Assembly: GCA_902494035.1 (NCBI GenBank)
Contig: CABURV010000011.1
Location: 1-40,787 of the forward strand
Reading direction: 5' to 3'
Source of the DNA: an uncultured Collinsella sp.
GTDB taxonomy: Bacteria > Actinomycetota > Coriobacteriia > Coriobacteriales > Coriobacteriaceae
DNA: 40,787 nt
Position numbers and translations under genes: made by a program. Under the pieces are notes generated by a model. It had not been told where the DNA came from and made no database searches. It saw only the letters and a program-made list of their open reading frames with translations. Position 1 is the stretch's first letter, and each line of letters opens with the position of its first letter. Below are positions 7,402 through 15,416 of this stretch, piece after piece.

Positions 7402-8130
7402 ATGGGTAATGCGATTTCAATCAAGGATCTATCAAAGCGCTACGGCAAAAACTGGGCGTTGTCTGATATTTCATTTGATATAGATGAGGGCGAAGTGTGC
7501 GCTCTCGTTGGGGAGAACGGCGCGGGGAAGAGTACGTTGATTGATATTCTTCTTGGCTTGCTTAAAGCAACGAAAGGCTCAATCAGTTTTTTCGGCGAGT
7601 CTGGGAGAACAGGTCTGGCAAGAGCACGCAGAAATATCGGATTCGTCCCCGACGGCTGTGGGGCATTCTTGAACTTAACCGGTCGAGAAAACTTGATCTC
7701 ACGCTGTATCGAGTGGGGGCTGCCGAAAAGTGAAGTTAATCGAGTGCTCGCTGCCGTTGGCCTAGAAAATGCGGCGGATGCATCGGTAAAACAATACTCG
7801 CTCGGCATGAAGCGTCGCCTGGATATCGGAACGGCTCTTCTGGGCAACCCGCAACTACTCATCATGGATGAACCCATAAACGGGCTCGATCCAGTGGGTG
7901 TGATTGAGGTGCGTGATCTCCTGCTGTCGTTGAAGGACAAACGGGATAAAACGGTGCTCATTTCAAGCCATAACCTAGATGAATTGGAGAAAGTTGCGAC
8001 ATCTTTTGCTTTTCTCCATCAAGGCAGACTTCTCGTTAAGGAAGAAAACTCCTACAAAGACCGAAGTCTGGAAAAGCGGTTTTTGGATTTGATCGGGGAG
8101 GCAGATAATGCAACTTCTGCGACTGATTAG
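7402..8130 (+). CDS. ABC transporter ATP-binding protein (LanF/BcrA-like)
   Basis: A 242-residue single-domain ABC ATPase. Walker A GENGAGKST is at 37-45, the signature YSLGMKRR around 132-139 (a degenerate SLGMK in place of LSGGQ, usual for BcrA/LanF ATPases), Walker B LLIMDEP at 152-158, and a switch His in SSHNLDELEK. It energises two separate permeases encoded next. One ATPase with two permeases of about 270 residues is the LanFEG layout used for self-protection by bacteriocin producers, so immunity to the mature peptide is the leading guess and export an alternative. Its last 23 bases overlap the next gene, implying translational coupling. Confidence 0.9.
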   Translation: MGNAISIKDLSKRYGKNWALSDISFDIDEGEVCALVGENGAGKSTLIDILLGLLKATKGSISFFGESGRTGLARARRNIGFVPDGCGAFLNLTGRENLISRCIEWGLPKSEVNRVLAAVGLENAADASVKQYSLGMKRRLDIGTALLGNPQLLIMDEPINGLDPVGVIEVRDLLLSLKDKRDKTVLISSHNLDELEKVATSFAFLHQGRLLVKEENSYKDRSLEKRFLDLIGEADNATSATD

Positions 8131-8911
8131 ATGCGAAGCCCGTCGGTTGCTCAGAAATCCAGCCTTTTTCGTGTTGTTGATCTGGGGAATTTGGATTGTT
8201 AAAGATGTCTGTAATCCAAATATGTATGGGACTTATGGAACATCTGATTTAGGGGGAGTCGGCAAACAGATTGGTTTCTTTGCAAACATCCTCGACAAGA
8301 CTGACCCAGCTGGTTCGGCGGTTCGGACGGCACTATTCATGACCTACGAGTGGTTTTTCGTTCTAGCCGGATGCATTGTTATTTCCTGCGCCATGGATTA
8401 TCAAAGCAGGTCTTCTGAAGTGACGTATGCAAAAGGGACGGGTGTAGCAAAGGCCGTTGTCGCAAAGTGGCTTGTTCTGACGATTGCAACTTCAACAGCG
8501 TTCGACCTGTTTTCGGGATTCACTCTCTTCAAATCTCCGCTTGGCTGCTATGTGGATGGGCGGGTGTTTCTTGATAGATACCTGCCCGTGTTGCTTTTGA
8601 TTGATGCTATTTTGGCTGCATTAGTAGCTCAGTCGATGGCAGTTTTCTATTTACTTAGAAATGCACCGCTTAGCATTATGTTGGTGTTGGTCGGGACGCT
8701 GCTCGCCTCCGATGAATATACGCTGGTGGTCTTTTCCAATCACGCATCGACGCAAATTCCCTGGTGGCTCTCAGTCGGACCATACTTACGCCATCTTGGA
8801 AATCTGTGCTTTCAAGGCCTAGCCATTAATCAGATCATTCTTTTCTCTGTAATTTGCACCGTTGTTTCGTTGCAGCTCGGGGTCATGGGAATCAAAGCGA
8901 GGAGGGGGTAG
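8108..8911 (+). CDS. ABC-2-type permease, first subunit of a LanEG-like pair
   Basis: A 267-residue membrane protein with about six hydrophobic helices (about 17-33, 75-100, 117-135, 157-180, 190-206, 238-262). An extracytoplasmic loop after the first helix contains YGTSDLGGVGKQIGFF, which recurs in altered form in the second permease (YGTSDWLGDGVMGFF), so the two are probably ancient paralogues. The ATG at 8108 lies inside the ATPase gene. Predicted partner of the ATPase at 7402; the substrate is unknown but probably the operon's own peptide. Confidence 0.8.
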   Translation: MQLLRLIRCEARRLLRNPAFFVLLIWGIWIVKDVCNPNMYGTYGTSDLGGVGKQIGFFANILDKTDPAGSAVRTALFMTYEWFFVLAGCIVISCAMDYQSRSSEVTYAKGTGVAKAVVAKWLVLTIATSTAFDLFSGFTLFKSPLGCYVDGRVFLDRYLPVLLLIDAILAALVAQSMAVFYLLRNAPLSIMLVLVGTLLASDEYTLVVFSNHASTQIPWWLSVGPYLRHLGNLCFQGLAINQIILFSVICTVVSLQLGVMGIKARRG

Positions 8912-8913
8912 AA

Positions 8914-9723
8914 ATGCGCTGCGAAGATATGATTAAGGCTGAAGCCTATCGAGTTATGAAGAGCAAAGCGCCTCTTCTGCTGATTGCGGCAGGTTTCGTG
9001 CTCGCATTGCTTTATTCTGTGTCTTATGAACCATGGAGAGCCTACGGAACGAGCGATTGGCTTGGCGACGGTGTTATGGGCTTCTTTCCAAACCCACAAT
9101 ATGGTTTTGTGGGAATTCCGGGAGACCTCGTTAAAGATGGAGCTCGCTACCTTTCCGCTGTGGCACCGCTTGCCCATTCTCTGTTCTTTCCTATTGTTGC
9201 TGTTCTCGTCATCGGCTATGCGTTTCGAACTCCGATAACGGGATCTCAATGGCTTGTTTCCTATGCAAGGGGAATGAAAACAGTACAGTTGTTGGTTGCA
9301 AGGACTCTTGTCTCGATTGTCACGCTTGTCGGTGGTTTTGTTCTCTTTTCGATACTCGTTGGTGCGGTCCAAAGCGCGAGTGGCATAGGAATGACGATGG
9401 ATATGATCGGAGAGTTTCTTCTTCGACTGTCTCTTGCTGCCTTGATTTGCACAACGTTATGCCTGCTGCTCGTCCTGGCCATCTCACTCTTTGGAAATGG
9501 CGCGTTTGTTCTATCGTTCATCATCCTGCTGCTCTATTTGGGGTACGGGAATCCAAATATGCCACTGCACTTGACATGGCTGGCGACCCTTGCGTCTCCG
9601 CGACCAATTCAATTCATCGTGCCGGGGACGTTGCTGTTTGTAGCGCTGGCAACAGTCGTTCCCATTGTCATCCTCGGACTTTGTTGGGCTATCAAGGGCG
9701 CTATCAGAAAACGGAGCATATAA
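8914..9723 (+). CDS. ABC-2-type permease, second subunit of a LanEG-like pair
   Basis: A 269-residue membrane protein with about six hydrophobic helices. It begins MRCEDMIKAEAYRVMKSK, giving the short cytoplasmic N-terminus typical of this permease group. GGAGGGGG at 8901-8908 sets the start at 8914, two bases after the previous stop codon; upstream in-frame starts would overlap the first permease. The loop motif YGTSDWLGDGVMGFF links it to the permease at 8108. Its stop codon directly abuts the next ATG (TAAATG), so the genes form one operon. Role in immunity or transport is inferred from context. Confidence 0.8.
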   Translation: MRCEDMIKAEAYRVMKSKAPLLLIAAGFVLALLYSVSYEPWRAYGTSDWLGDGVMGFFPNPQYGFVGIPGDLVKDGARYLSAVAPLAHSLFFPIVAVLVIGYAFRTPITGSQWLVSYARGMKTVQLLVARTLVSIVTLVGGFVLFSILVGAVQSASGIGMTMDMIGEFLLRLSLAALICTTLCLLLVLAISLFGNGAFVLSFIILLLYLGYGNPNMPLHLTWLATLASPRPIQFIVPGTLLFVALATVVPIVILGLCWAIKGAIRKRSI

Positions 9724-11010
9724 ATGAAAGAGTCTGAATTTAACGTTATTGAAGAGAATGATGTGAACGGTATCACTATCTACAATACCCAGTCTGGTGG
9801 CGTTCTCGACCTTGACGCTGCGCACACGAATGAGCTGAATTTATATCGCAAGGGTGCCGCCGCCTTGGATGGTGATTTCGAAGAGGCCCTTAAGATGGGT
9901 GGCATGTTGGTAGATGACGATGTTGACGAGCGGCGAATGTTGATGCTTGAGAGCTTGTCGGCAAGGTTTGCAAATGACTATTTAGGACTGACGATTGCTC
10001 CAACGCTGGCATGCAATTTTAGGTGTCCCTACTGCTATGAAAAAGGCTGCTCGCACCCCACTATGTCAGAAGAGACAATGATGGATATCGCAGAATTCGT
10101 GCGTTCCGGCTATCCCGGGATCAACGATCTTCACGTTGACTGGTATGGAGGCGAACCCCTGCTCTGTGTGGACATGATCGAGCGACTGACAAAAGAACTG
10201 AGAGGGGCGATTAGGCCAGGCGCTACTTATTCTGCCGGAATGGTAACGAACGGATATCTCCTGACGCGAGAAATTGCTCAGAAGCTTGCTGATTGTCAGA
10301 TCGGTTCGGTTCAAATCACTATTGATGGCTCAAAGAGGGATCATGATTCGCGGAGGGTCCCGGCCGACGGTCGTCCGACATATGATGCCATTATCGACAA
10401 TATCATCTCATGTGCCGATGTTCTTCAGATTACCATTCGCGTGAATGTCGATGAGTCCAATAGCAAAGAGGTCGATGCGTTGATTGACGAGCTTGACGCT
10501 AAAGGGCTTCGCGGTAAAGTCGCGATTTATCTTGCTGCGGTCGACAATGTTAACGATACTTGCTCAAATGACATTCATTGTTTTTCTCAGCGTGGATTCT
10601 CTCAAGTTGAAACGTTCTTTATGGATAAAGCTAGCGAGCGCGGATTCAACGTTATTCCGTTTACGCCGTATGAACCAGGCGTCTGCTGTGCGGTTTCTCT
10701 TAATTCGTTTGTCATCGATCCGCTTGGTAGACTTTTTAAATGTTGGGATGAGGTTGGCAAGGGCGAGTACGCCGTTGGAAATGTTCGAGAAGGTGTGAAA
10801 GCTAATTCGAACTATTTGAAATGGATGGAGTATTTACCAAACGACCCAGTATGTGGCGAGTGTGTAATGTTTCCGGCTTGTATGGGCGGATGTCCCCACG
10901 CCGCGATGGAGGGCCAGAGAAAATGCGCGAGCGTTAAATTCAATGCCAGGCAGAGAATGCGGTTGGCTTGTAATTATCAGTATTCGCATGAGGCAAATCA
11001 CGATGTTTAG
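9724..11010 (+). CDS. Radical SAM/SPASM peptide maturase
   Basis: A 428-residue enzyme. The N-terminal 90 residues (YNTQSGGVLDLD and GGMLVDDDVDE) match the leader-handling region of SPASM peptide maturases. The radical SAM cluster motif is C97-x3-C101-x2-C104, followed by YGGEP (141-145). The SPASM region has C321, C322 and C340, then C377-x2-C380-x5-C386-x3-C390 and C401, enough to hold two auxiliary iron-sulfur clusters. Such enzymes install thioether or carbon-carbon crosslinks in ribosomal peptides, which suits a five-cysteine substrate encoded in the same operon. The exact bond cannot be told from sequence. Confidence 0.92.
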   Translation: MKESEFNVIEENDVNGITIYNTQSGGVLDLDAAHTNELNLYRKGAAALDGDFEEALKMGGMLVDDDVDERRMLMLESLSARFANDYLGLTIAPTLACNFRCPYCYEKGCSHPTMSEETMMDIAEFVRSGYPGINDLHVDWYGGEPLLCVDMIERLTKELRGAIRPGATYSAGMVTNGYLLTREIAQKLADCQIGSVQITIDGSKRDHDSRRVPADGRPTYDAIIDNIISCADVLQITIRVNVDESNSKEVDALIDELDAKGLRGKVAIYLAAVDNVNDTCSNDIHCFSQRGFSQVETFFMDKASERGFNVIPFTPYEPGVCCAVSLNSFVIDPLGRLFKCWDEVGKGEYAVGNVREGVKANSNYLKWMEYLPNDPVCGECVMFPACMGGCPHAAMEGQRKCASVKFNARQRMRLACNYQYSHEANHDV

Positions 11011-12634
11011 ATTTTGGAAGATATATCTCCTCCATAAGCCAAGGCTTTATGTCTATCTGCTTCTCGATGTCTTGTCTCAGCTGTGCAGCCTTGCTGAACC
11101 ATATCTGTTGGGACTGACTGTAAATGTGCTGGCGGCAAAAAATGTCCTCGGTATTAGTTTGCGGACGCTAGTCTTATGTATTTTCGCGATTGGCGTGGTC
11201 GCCATTGTGGGTTCGGTGTTGGCCTATTGGACTTCCCTAATCTATGTCGACCTTCAAGCGCATGCGGGATATCAACTTAACGCTGACACACTTGAACACG
11301 TCAAGCGTTTGCCCCGGAAGTTTTTCATCGGATTTGATGCGGGCTATTATAATCAGCAAATCAATCACGATTCAAACGACCTCATAATATTCGGAATAAC
11401 ATCGGCGTCAAATATCATTGGCGGTGTTGCAACGATTATCTGTTCCTTGATTATGTTGATGAATATAAACATTGCGATGGCGATTGCCTGTCTAGCCTGC
11501 ATCGTTACGGGGGCAGTAGTTTATCGATTGTTTAGCGGGCTGCTGTTCAATCGAGGCTTTGAGTTTCAAGAAAAGACCGCTGCTTTCTATGGGACTCTCC
11601 AGAGCCAGCTGGAGAGCGTCTCCTTTCTTCGTCGCCATTCATTATTTGATTTCTATTCCTTGAGGCTGCAGAAGGCTTTCGATGGTCTTTATCCAGCTAT
11701 ATTGGCTAACCAAAAAGCCGGATCACGGTTCGAACTTGCGAATCAGTTGATTTTTTCCTTTGCGCAGTTCTGTTTGCTCGCGATTGGAGGCTGTGAGATT
11801 GTCGCAGGTAAAATGCCGGTTGGTTTTCTGCTGACGGCATTGAGCTATTATTCGAGCGCCAATTCCGCTCTGGTGAACTTGCTTTCTTGGGGCAAAAGCT
11901 ACCAGGCGAGCAAGGTGAGCGCCCAACGCCTTAAGCGCCTTTGGGCAATGGATGAAGAGGCGAACGGTTCTGTCCGCATTGGTTCTCCTGTTTCACTTGT
12001 GTGCAAGGGCCTGTCGATTTGTCGCCCTGATACCGATCGAATCATAGATTATCCAGAGCTCATCTCGCTTAATCGAGGAGTCTTATACGGCGTGTCGGGC
12101 GCAAACGGAAGCGGGAAAAGCACGCTTCTCGATGGCATAGCTGGTCTATATCCCGATGATTGCGTTGGGACTATTGCTTATGACGAGGTTGATTTGAGCC
12201 AGATTGATTCTATAAATCTACGCTCGTATGTCGTTGGTATTGCCGAGCAAGAACCTGATATCGTTAACGGAACACTCAGAGAGAATCTGACGCTACTCGC
12301 GGGCGATAATTGTCCAATTCTTGAAGTCGGGCGACTTGTAGACCAGTTTGGTCTGACCAAACTGGTCTCAACACTTCCCAATGGTCTTGATGGGGTGCTG
12401 GACGAGCAAAACCATAATATATCGGGTGGTGAGAAGCAGAAGATTGCGATTATTCGTGTATTGCTTAAGGACTCACCCGTCATGTTATTCGATGAACCGA
12501 CGTCGGCGCTTGACGGAGCGAGTAGGTCAGCGTTCATTGATATTCTGCAACAGAAGAAAGAGGATCATATAGTGGTTGTTGTCTCGCATGATCCCGAGTT
12601 GCTTGAGGCTTGCGACGAAGTGATTGAGCTGTAG
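11003..12634 (+). CDS. ABC exporter with fused membrane and ATPase domains, no peptidase domain
   Basis: A 543-residue half-transporter: six transmembrane helices in residues 1-300, then an ATPase with Walker A GANGSGKST (366-374), signature ISGGEKQ (473-479), Walker B VMLFDEPT (493-500) and switch H529. There is no N-terminal C39 peptidase, so it cannot itself cut a double-glycine leader. ATG 11003, which overlaps the maturase gene by eight bases, is preferred because GAGG lies nine bases upstream; ATG 10988 is also in frame. Likely exports the modified peptide. The operon ends here; no clear terminator is visible in 12635-12760. Confidence 0.9.
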   Translation: MFRFWKIYLLHKPRLYVYLLLDVLSQLCSLAEPYLLGLTVNVLAAKNVLGISLRTLVLCIFAIGVVAIVGSVLAYWTSLIYVDLQAHAGYQLNADTLEHVKRLPRKFFIGFDAGYYNQQINHDSNDLIIFGITSASNIIGGVATIICSLIMLMNINIAMAIACLACIVTGAVVYRLFSGLLFNRGFEFQEKTAAFYGTLQSQLESVSFLRRHSLFDFYSLRLQKAFDGLYPAILANQKAGSRFELANQLIFSFAQFCLLAIGGCEIVAGKMPVGFLLTALSYYSSANSALVNLLSWGKSYQASKVSAQRLKRLWAMDEEANGSVRIGSPVSLVCKGLSICRPDTDRIIDYPELISLNRGVLYGVSGANGSGKSTLLDGIAGLYPDDCVGTIAYDEVDLSQIDSINLRSYVVGIAEQEPDIVNGTLRENLTLLAGDNCPILEVGRLVDQFGLTKLVSTLPNGLDGVLDEQNHNISGGEKQKIAIIRVLLKDSPVMLFDEPTSALDGASRSAFIDILQQKKEDHIVVVVSHDPELLEACDEVIEL

Positions 12635-12760
12635 ACGCCGGAAGGTTAGCCCATTTGAGTCTTAATTTCTGCCATGGTGGAAAGCTGTTCGAGGTTGGTG
12701 CTTACCGGGAAAATGTAAGCCACTACACCTCTCGGTAAGGCATTGCTGCGCTCTTATGGA

Positions 12761-12791
12761 TGCTATACTAAGTCCAGGATGATGTATAGCA
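12761..12791. promoter_or_regulatory. Inverted-repeat operator of the RelB-PIN toxin-antitoxin pair
   Basis: TGCTATAC (12761-12768) and GTATAGCA (12784-12791) are perfect 8-base inverted arms 15 bases apart, with a -10-like TATACT overlapping the left arm. It lies 16 bases before the antitoxin start, the usual place for autorepression by an antitoxin-toxin complex. Confidence 0.6.
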
Positions 12792-12807
12792 ACCTGAAGG
12801 ATGAGGC

Positions 12808-13167
12808 ATGGAAGCCGAATTGCTCGATAAAAAATCTATTCAGATGAACGTGCGTATAGATCGCCAGCTCAAAGAGGCGGGAGACGCCGTCCTGACTCAT
12901 ATTGGCATGACGCCGTCACAAGCCGTTCGGACACTTTGGGAGTATCTGGTCGTTAACGGACGCATGCCCTCGAAGGGAGACGCGGCGGCTCCGGTTTCTG
13001 ACGGAGTGGAACCCCAGCGCATGGAGTCAAGGGCCGCACAAGGCAGCCATATCGTTCGCGATTCGTGCCTCAAATACGGCATCCCCATCCCTGAGTTCTC
13101 GGGTGACTACGACGACCTCTATGAGGAAGCCATGGCCGATCGCTATCCCGAGTGGGTGGAGCTATGA
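12808..13167 (+). CDS. RelB/DinJ-like antitoxin
   Basis: A 119-residue protein. Residues 10-55 (SIQMNVRIDRQLKEAGDAVLTHIGMTPSQAVRTLWEYLV in pieces) form the ribbon-helix-helix of RelB/DinJ antitoxins: a beta strand for DNA contact, then two helices. The acidic C-terminus (about 95-119, YDDLYEEAMADRYPEW) is the probable toxin-binding part. GAAGGATGAGGC lies just upstream of ATG 12808. The stop overlaps the next start as ATGA, typical of a toxin-antitoxin pair. The partner is a PIN-domain protein, not the RelE/YafQ type usual for this antitoxin family. Confidence 0.8.
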   Translation: MEAELLDKKSIQMNVRIDRQLKEAGDAVLTHIGMTPSQAVRTLWEYLVVNGRMPSKGDAAAPVSDGVEPQRMESRAAQGSHIVRDSCLKYGIPIPEFSGDYDDLYEEAMADRYPEWVEL

Positions 13168-13685
13168 GTGCGGGCGGAATCCTCAAGTTGCTCATCGATA
13201 CCAATGTATGGATGGATTATTTTTCTGGTAGGTCTGACCGTACGGCAAACGTCGTCCATCTGATCGAGATTGCCGACGCTTCGGAGCTGATTGCCCTGTT
13301 TGCCTCGTCGCTTTCGGTCAAAGATGTCTCGTATCTTGTCTCGGCGGCAATCAAGAAGGAGTGCCGAAGGAAGAATGGCTCGCTGAGCGATAGCGCCATT
13401 GCGGCGGCGGACGAAACGGCCTGGGCATGCGTTCGGCAGATGCGCGAGCTCGCCCTTATCGCGCCGGTGGGAGCAGACGAGGTCTTCGATTCGTTTGTGT
13501 TCAAGCATCATCACAACGATTTCGAGGACGACCTTATGTTGGGCGTCGCCAATCGTATCGATGCCGATTACGTGGTGACCGAGGATAAAAATCTCATTAA
13601 ACATACCAATGGTGTATGCATTAACGTCGAAAAGGCGTTGAGGTTGGTTGGAGAGGTCAACAGCTCATCCGCCCTGTCCATCTAG
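13164..13685 (+). CDS. PIN-domain toxin (putative ribonuclease)
   Basis: A 173-residue protein with the PIN fold's acidic residues: D in LLIDTNVWMDYF near the N-terminus, a central Glu/Asp region, and D pairs in HNDFEDDLMLGVA and DADYVVTEDKNL. PIN toxins cut RNA with Mg2+ or Mn2+. The ATG at 13164 overlaps the antitoxin stop; a GTG at 13152 is possible but has no better ribosome binding site. Target RNA unknown. Confidence 0.82.
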   Translation: MSAGGILKLLIDTNVWMDYFSGRSDRTANVVHLIEIADASELIALFASSLSVKDVSYLVSAAIKKECRRKNGSLSDSAIAAADETAWACVRQMRELALIAPVGADEVFDSFVFKHHHNDFEDDLMLGVANRIDADYVVTEDKNLIKHTNGVCINVEKALRLVGEVNSSSALSI

Positions 13686-13759
13686 CCTGCTCCATCTTGA
13701 TAAAGTGACGTTCCTCACCGTTAGCCGATGATGCGAGAGCGCTCGGCGTTTTCGACTGG

Positions 13760-13788
13760 TTTATGCACGTAAAGTCTGGGAATATACA
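13760..13788 (+). promoter_or_regulatory. Probable pepD promoter
   Basis: TTTATG (13760-13765) and TATACA (13783-13788) are 17 bases apart, about 45 bases before the pepD start. Confidence 0.4.
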
Positions 13789-13832
13789 AGTCGCATGTCT
13801 TATTGTCTAACCATTTGCGCCAAGGAGGCACC

Positions 13833-15290
13833 ATGGACTACAAGATTACCGGCTACGAGCCCGCCCAGCTGTTCCATTTCTTTGAGGAGGTCAGCGCGAT
13901 CCCCCGTGGGTCTGGCAACGAGAAGGACATCAGCGATTTCCTAGTCGCGTTTGCCAAGGAGCGCGGTCTCGATGTGTACCAGGACGAGGTCTACAACGTC
14001 GTCATTCGCAAGCCCGCATCTGCCGGTGCCGAGAATGCCCCGACCGTGATGCTGCAGGGCCACATCGACATGGTGTGCGACAAGCTGGGCTCCGTTGAGC
14101 ACGACTTTACGACCGACGGTATCGACTTGGTCGTCAAGGACGGCGTCCTCACCGCTAACGGCACCACTCTGGGCGCCGACAACGGTATTGCTGTCGCTCT
14201 GATGCTTACCGTGCTCAACGATGATTCGATTGCCCATCCGGCTCTCGAGTGCGTGTTCACCACCGACGAGGAGACTGGCCTGGTCGGCGCCGAGACGCTC
14301 GACAAGTCCCAGATTAGCGCCCGCACCATGATTAACCTTGACTCCGAGGAAGAGGGCGTTGCCACCGTCAGCTGCGCCGGCGGCGTCGTCGTTACCTACA
14401 CCTGCCCGATCGCGCGCGAGCACAAGACCGGTAGCACCCTCACGCTCGACATCTCCGGCCTGCTGGGCGGTCACTCCGGCAGCGATATCCACCTGGAGCG
14501 CGGCAACGGCAACCTCATCATGGCCCGCATCATCGACCGCCTGATGGTTGCCGGCGAGCCCGCCATCGTTAGCTTTAACGGCGGCACCAAGGACAACGCC
14601 ATCAACCGTGAGTGCAAGGCTGTTCTGGTCTACGCCGACCACGCTGCCGCCGAGGCCGCGGCCCAGATTGCAAAGGGCATCATCGCCGACGTCACTGCCG
14701 AGCTCGAGGTCTTCGACCCCGGCTTTACCTGCACCGTCGAGATTGCCGACGACGCCGAGGTCGAGGCCATGGACCAGAAGTCCGCGCTTGCCCTCATCCG
14801 CGCCCTGCGTCTTGCCCCTAACGGCGTGATTCGCCGCAACGTCGCCACCGACGGCTCCGTCGAGGTTTCCTCCAACATCGGTGTGGTTGCCACTTCTGAC
14901 GACCAGGTCAAGATCATGCTGTCCCCGCGCTCCTCGATCACCTCGCTGCAGAACGAGTTCAAGGACCGCCTGCAGACGCTGGCCGATGTCCTGGGCTTCG
15001 ACGCCAAGTTCGAGTTCGAGTATCCCGGCTGGAGCTATGCCGAGCATTCGCCGGTCCGCGACGTCTTCGTCGAGAGCTATCGCGAGCTCTTTGGCTCCGA
15101 GCTGCGCATCGAGTCCATTCACGCCGGCCTTGAGTGCGGCCTGTTTGCCGAGGCCCTGCACGGCCTGGACGCCATCGCCGTGGGCCCGACGCTCTCCGAT
15201 GTCCACACCCCGGACGAGAGCATGGAGCTCGCTTCTGCCGAGCGCTTCTACGAGCTGCTCATCGACGTCCTCAAGCGCCTCGCTGCGTAA
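13833..15290 (+). CDS. pepD: Aminoacyl-histidine/Cys-Gly dipeptidase, M20 family
   Basis: A 485-residue metallopeptidase of the PepD type. The two-metal site is marked by GHIDMV (His and Asp ligands), GADNG (bridging Asp), DEETGL (catalytic Glu and Glu ligand), LDSEEEG and the C-terminal HAGLECG His. A lid domain occupies roughly residues 200-390. It hydrolyses Xaa-His and other dipeptides in the cytoplasm, releasing amino acids from imported peptides. ATG 13833 has AAGGAGG at 13822-13828; an earlier in-frame ATG lacks a ribosome binding site. Monocistronic, with its own terminator. Confidence 0.93.
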   Translation: MDYKITGYEPAQLFHFFEEVSAIPRGSGNEKDISDFLVAFAKERGLDVYQDEVYNVVIRKPASAGAENAPTVMLQGHIDMVCDKLGSVEHDFTTDGIDLVVKDGVLTANGTTLGADNGIAVALMLTVLNDDSIAHPALECVFTTDEETGLVGAETLDKSQISARTMINLDSEEEGVATVSCAGGVVVTYTCPIAREHKTGSTLTLDISGLLGGHSGSDIHLERGNGNLIMARIIDRLMVAGEPAIVSFNGGTKDNAINRECKAVLVYADHAAAEAAAQIAKGIIADVTAELEVFDPGFTCTVEIADDAEVEAMDQKSALALIRALRLAPNGVIRRNVATDGSVEVSSNIGVVATSDDQVKIMLSPRSSITSLQNEFKDRLQTLADVLGFDAKFEFEYPGWSYAEHSPVRDVFVESYRELFGSELRIESIHAGLECGLFAEALHGLDAIAVGPTLSDVHTPDESMELASAERFYELLIDVLKRLAA

Positions 15291-15346
15291 AGGTTGCGCT
15301 AGCAGCAGTCCGAGCCACGTGCTGGTGGATTGCAAATGACATTATG

Positions 15347-15393
15347 AGAGGGGGCACCCGAGCTTTTGCGACGGGTGCCTCCTCTCTTCTTTT
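15347..15393 (+). terminator. Terminator of pepD
   Basis: AGAGGGGGCACCCG (15347-15360) pairs with CGGGTGCCTCCTCT (15372-15385) over 14 pairs, one of them G-U, followed by CTTCTTTT. Confidence 0.8.
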
Positions 15394-15416
15394 GGGAAAT
15401 GGGAGATTACGGACAC

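Noticed and set aside
13941..15335. 464-codon minus-strand frame opposite pepD
   Set aside because: Antisense shadow; pepD has the complete M20 metal site.
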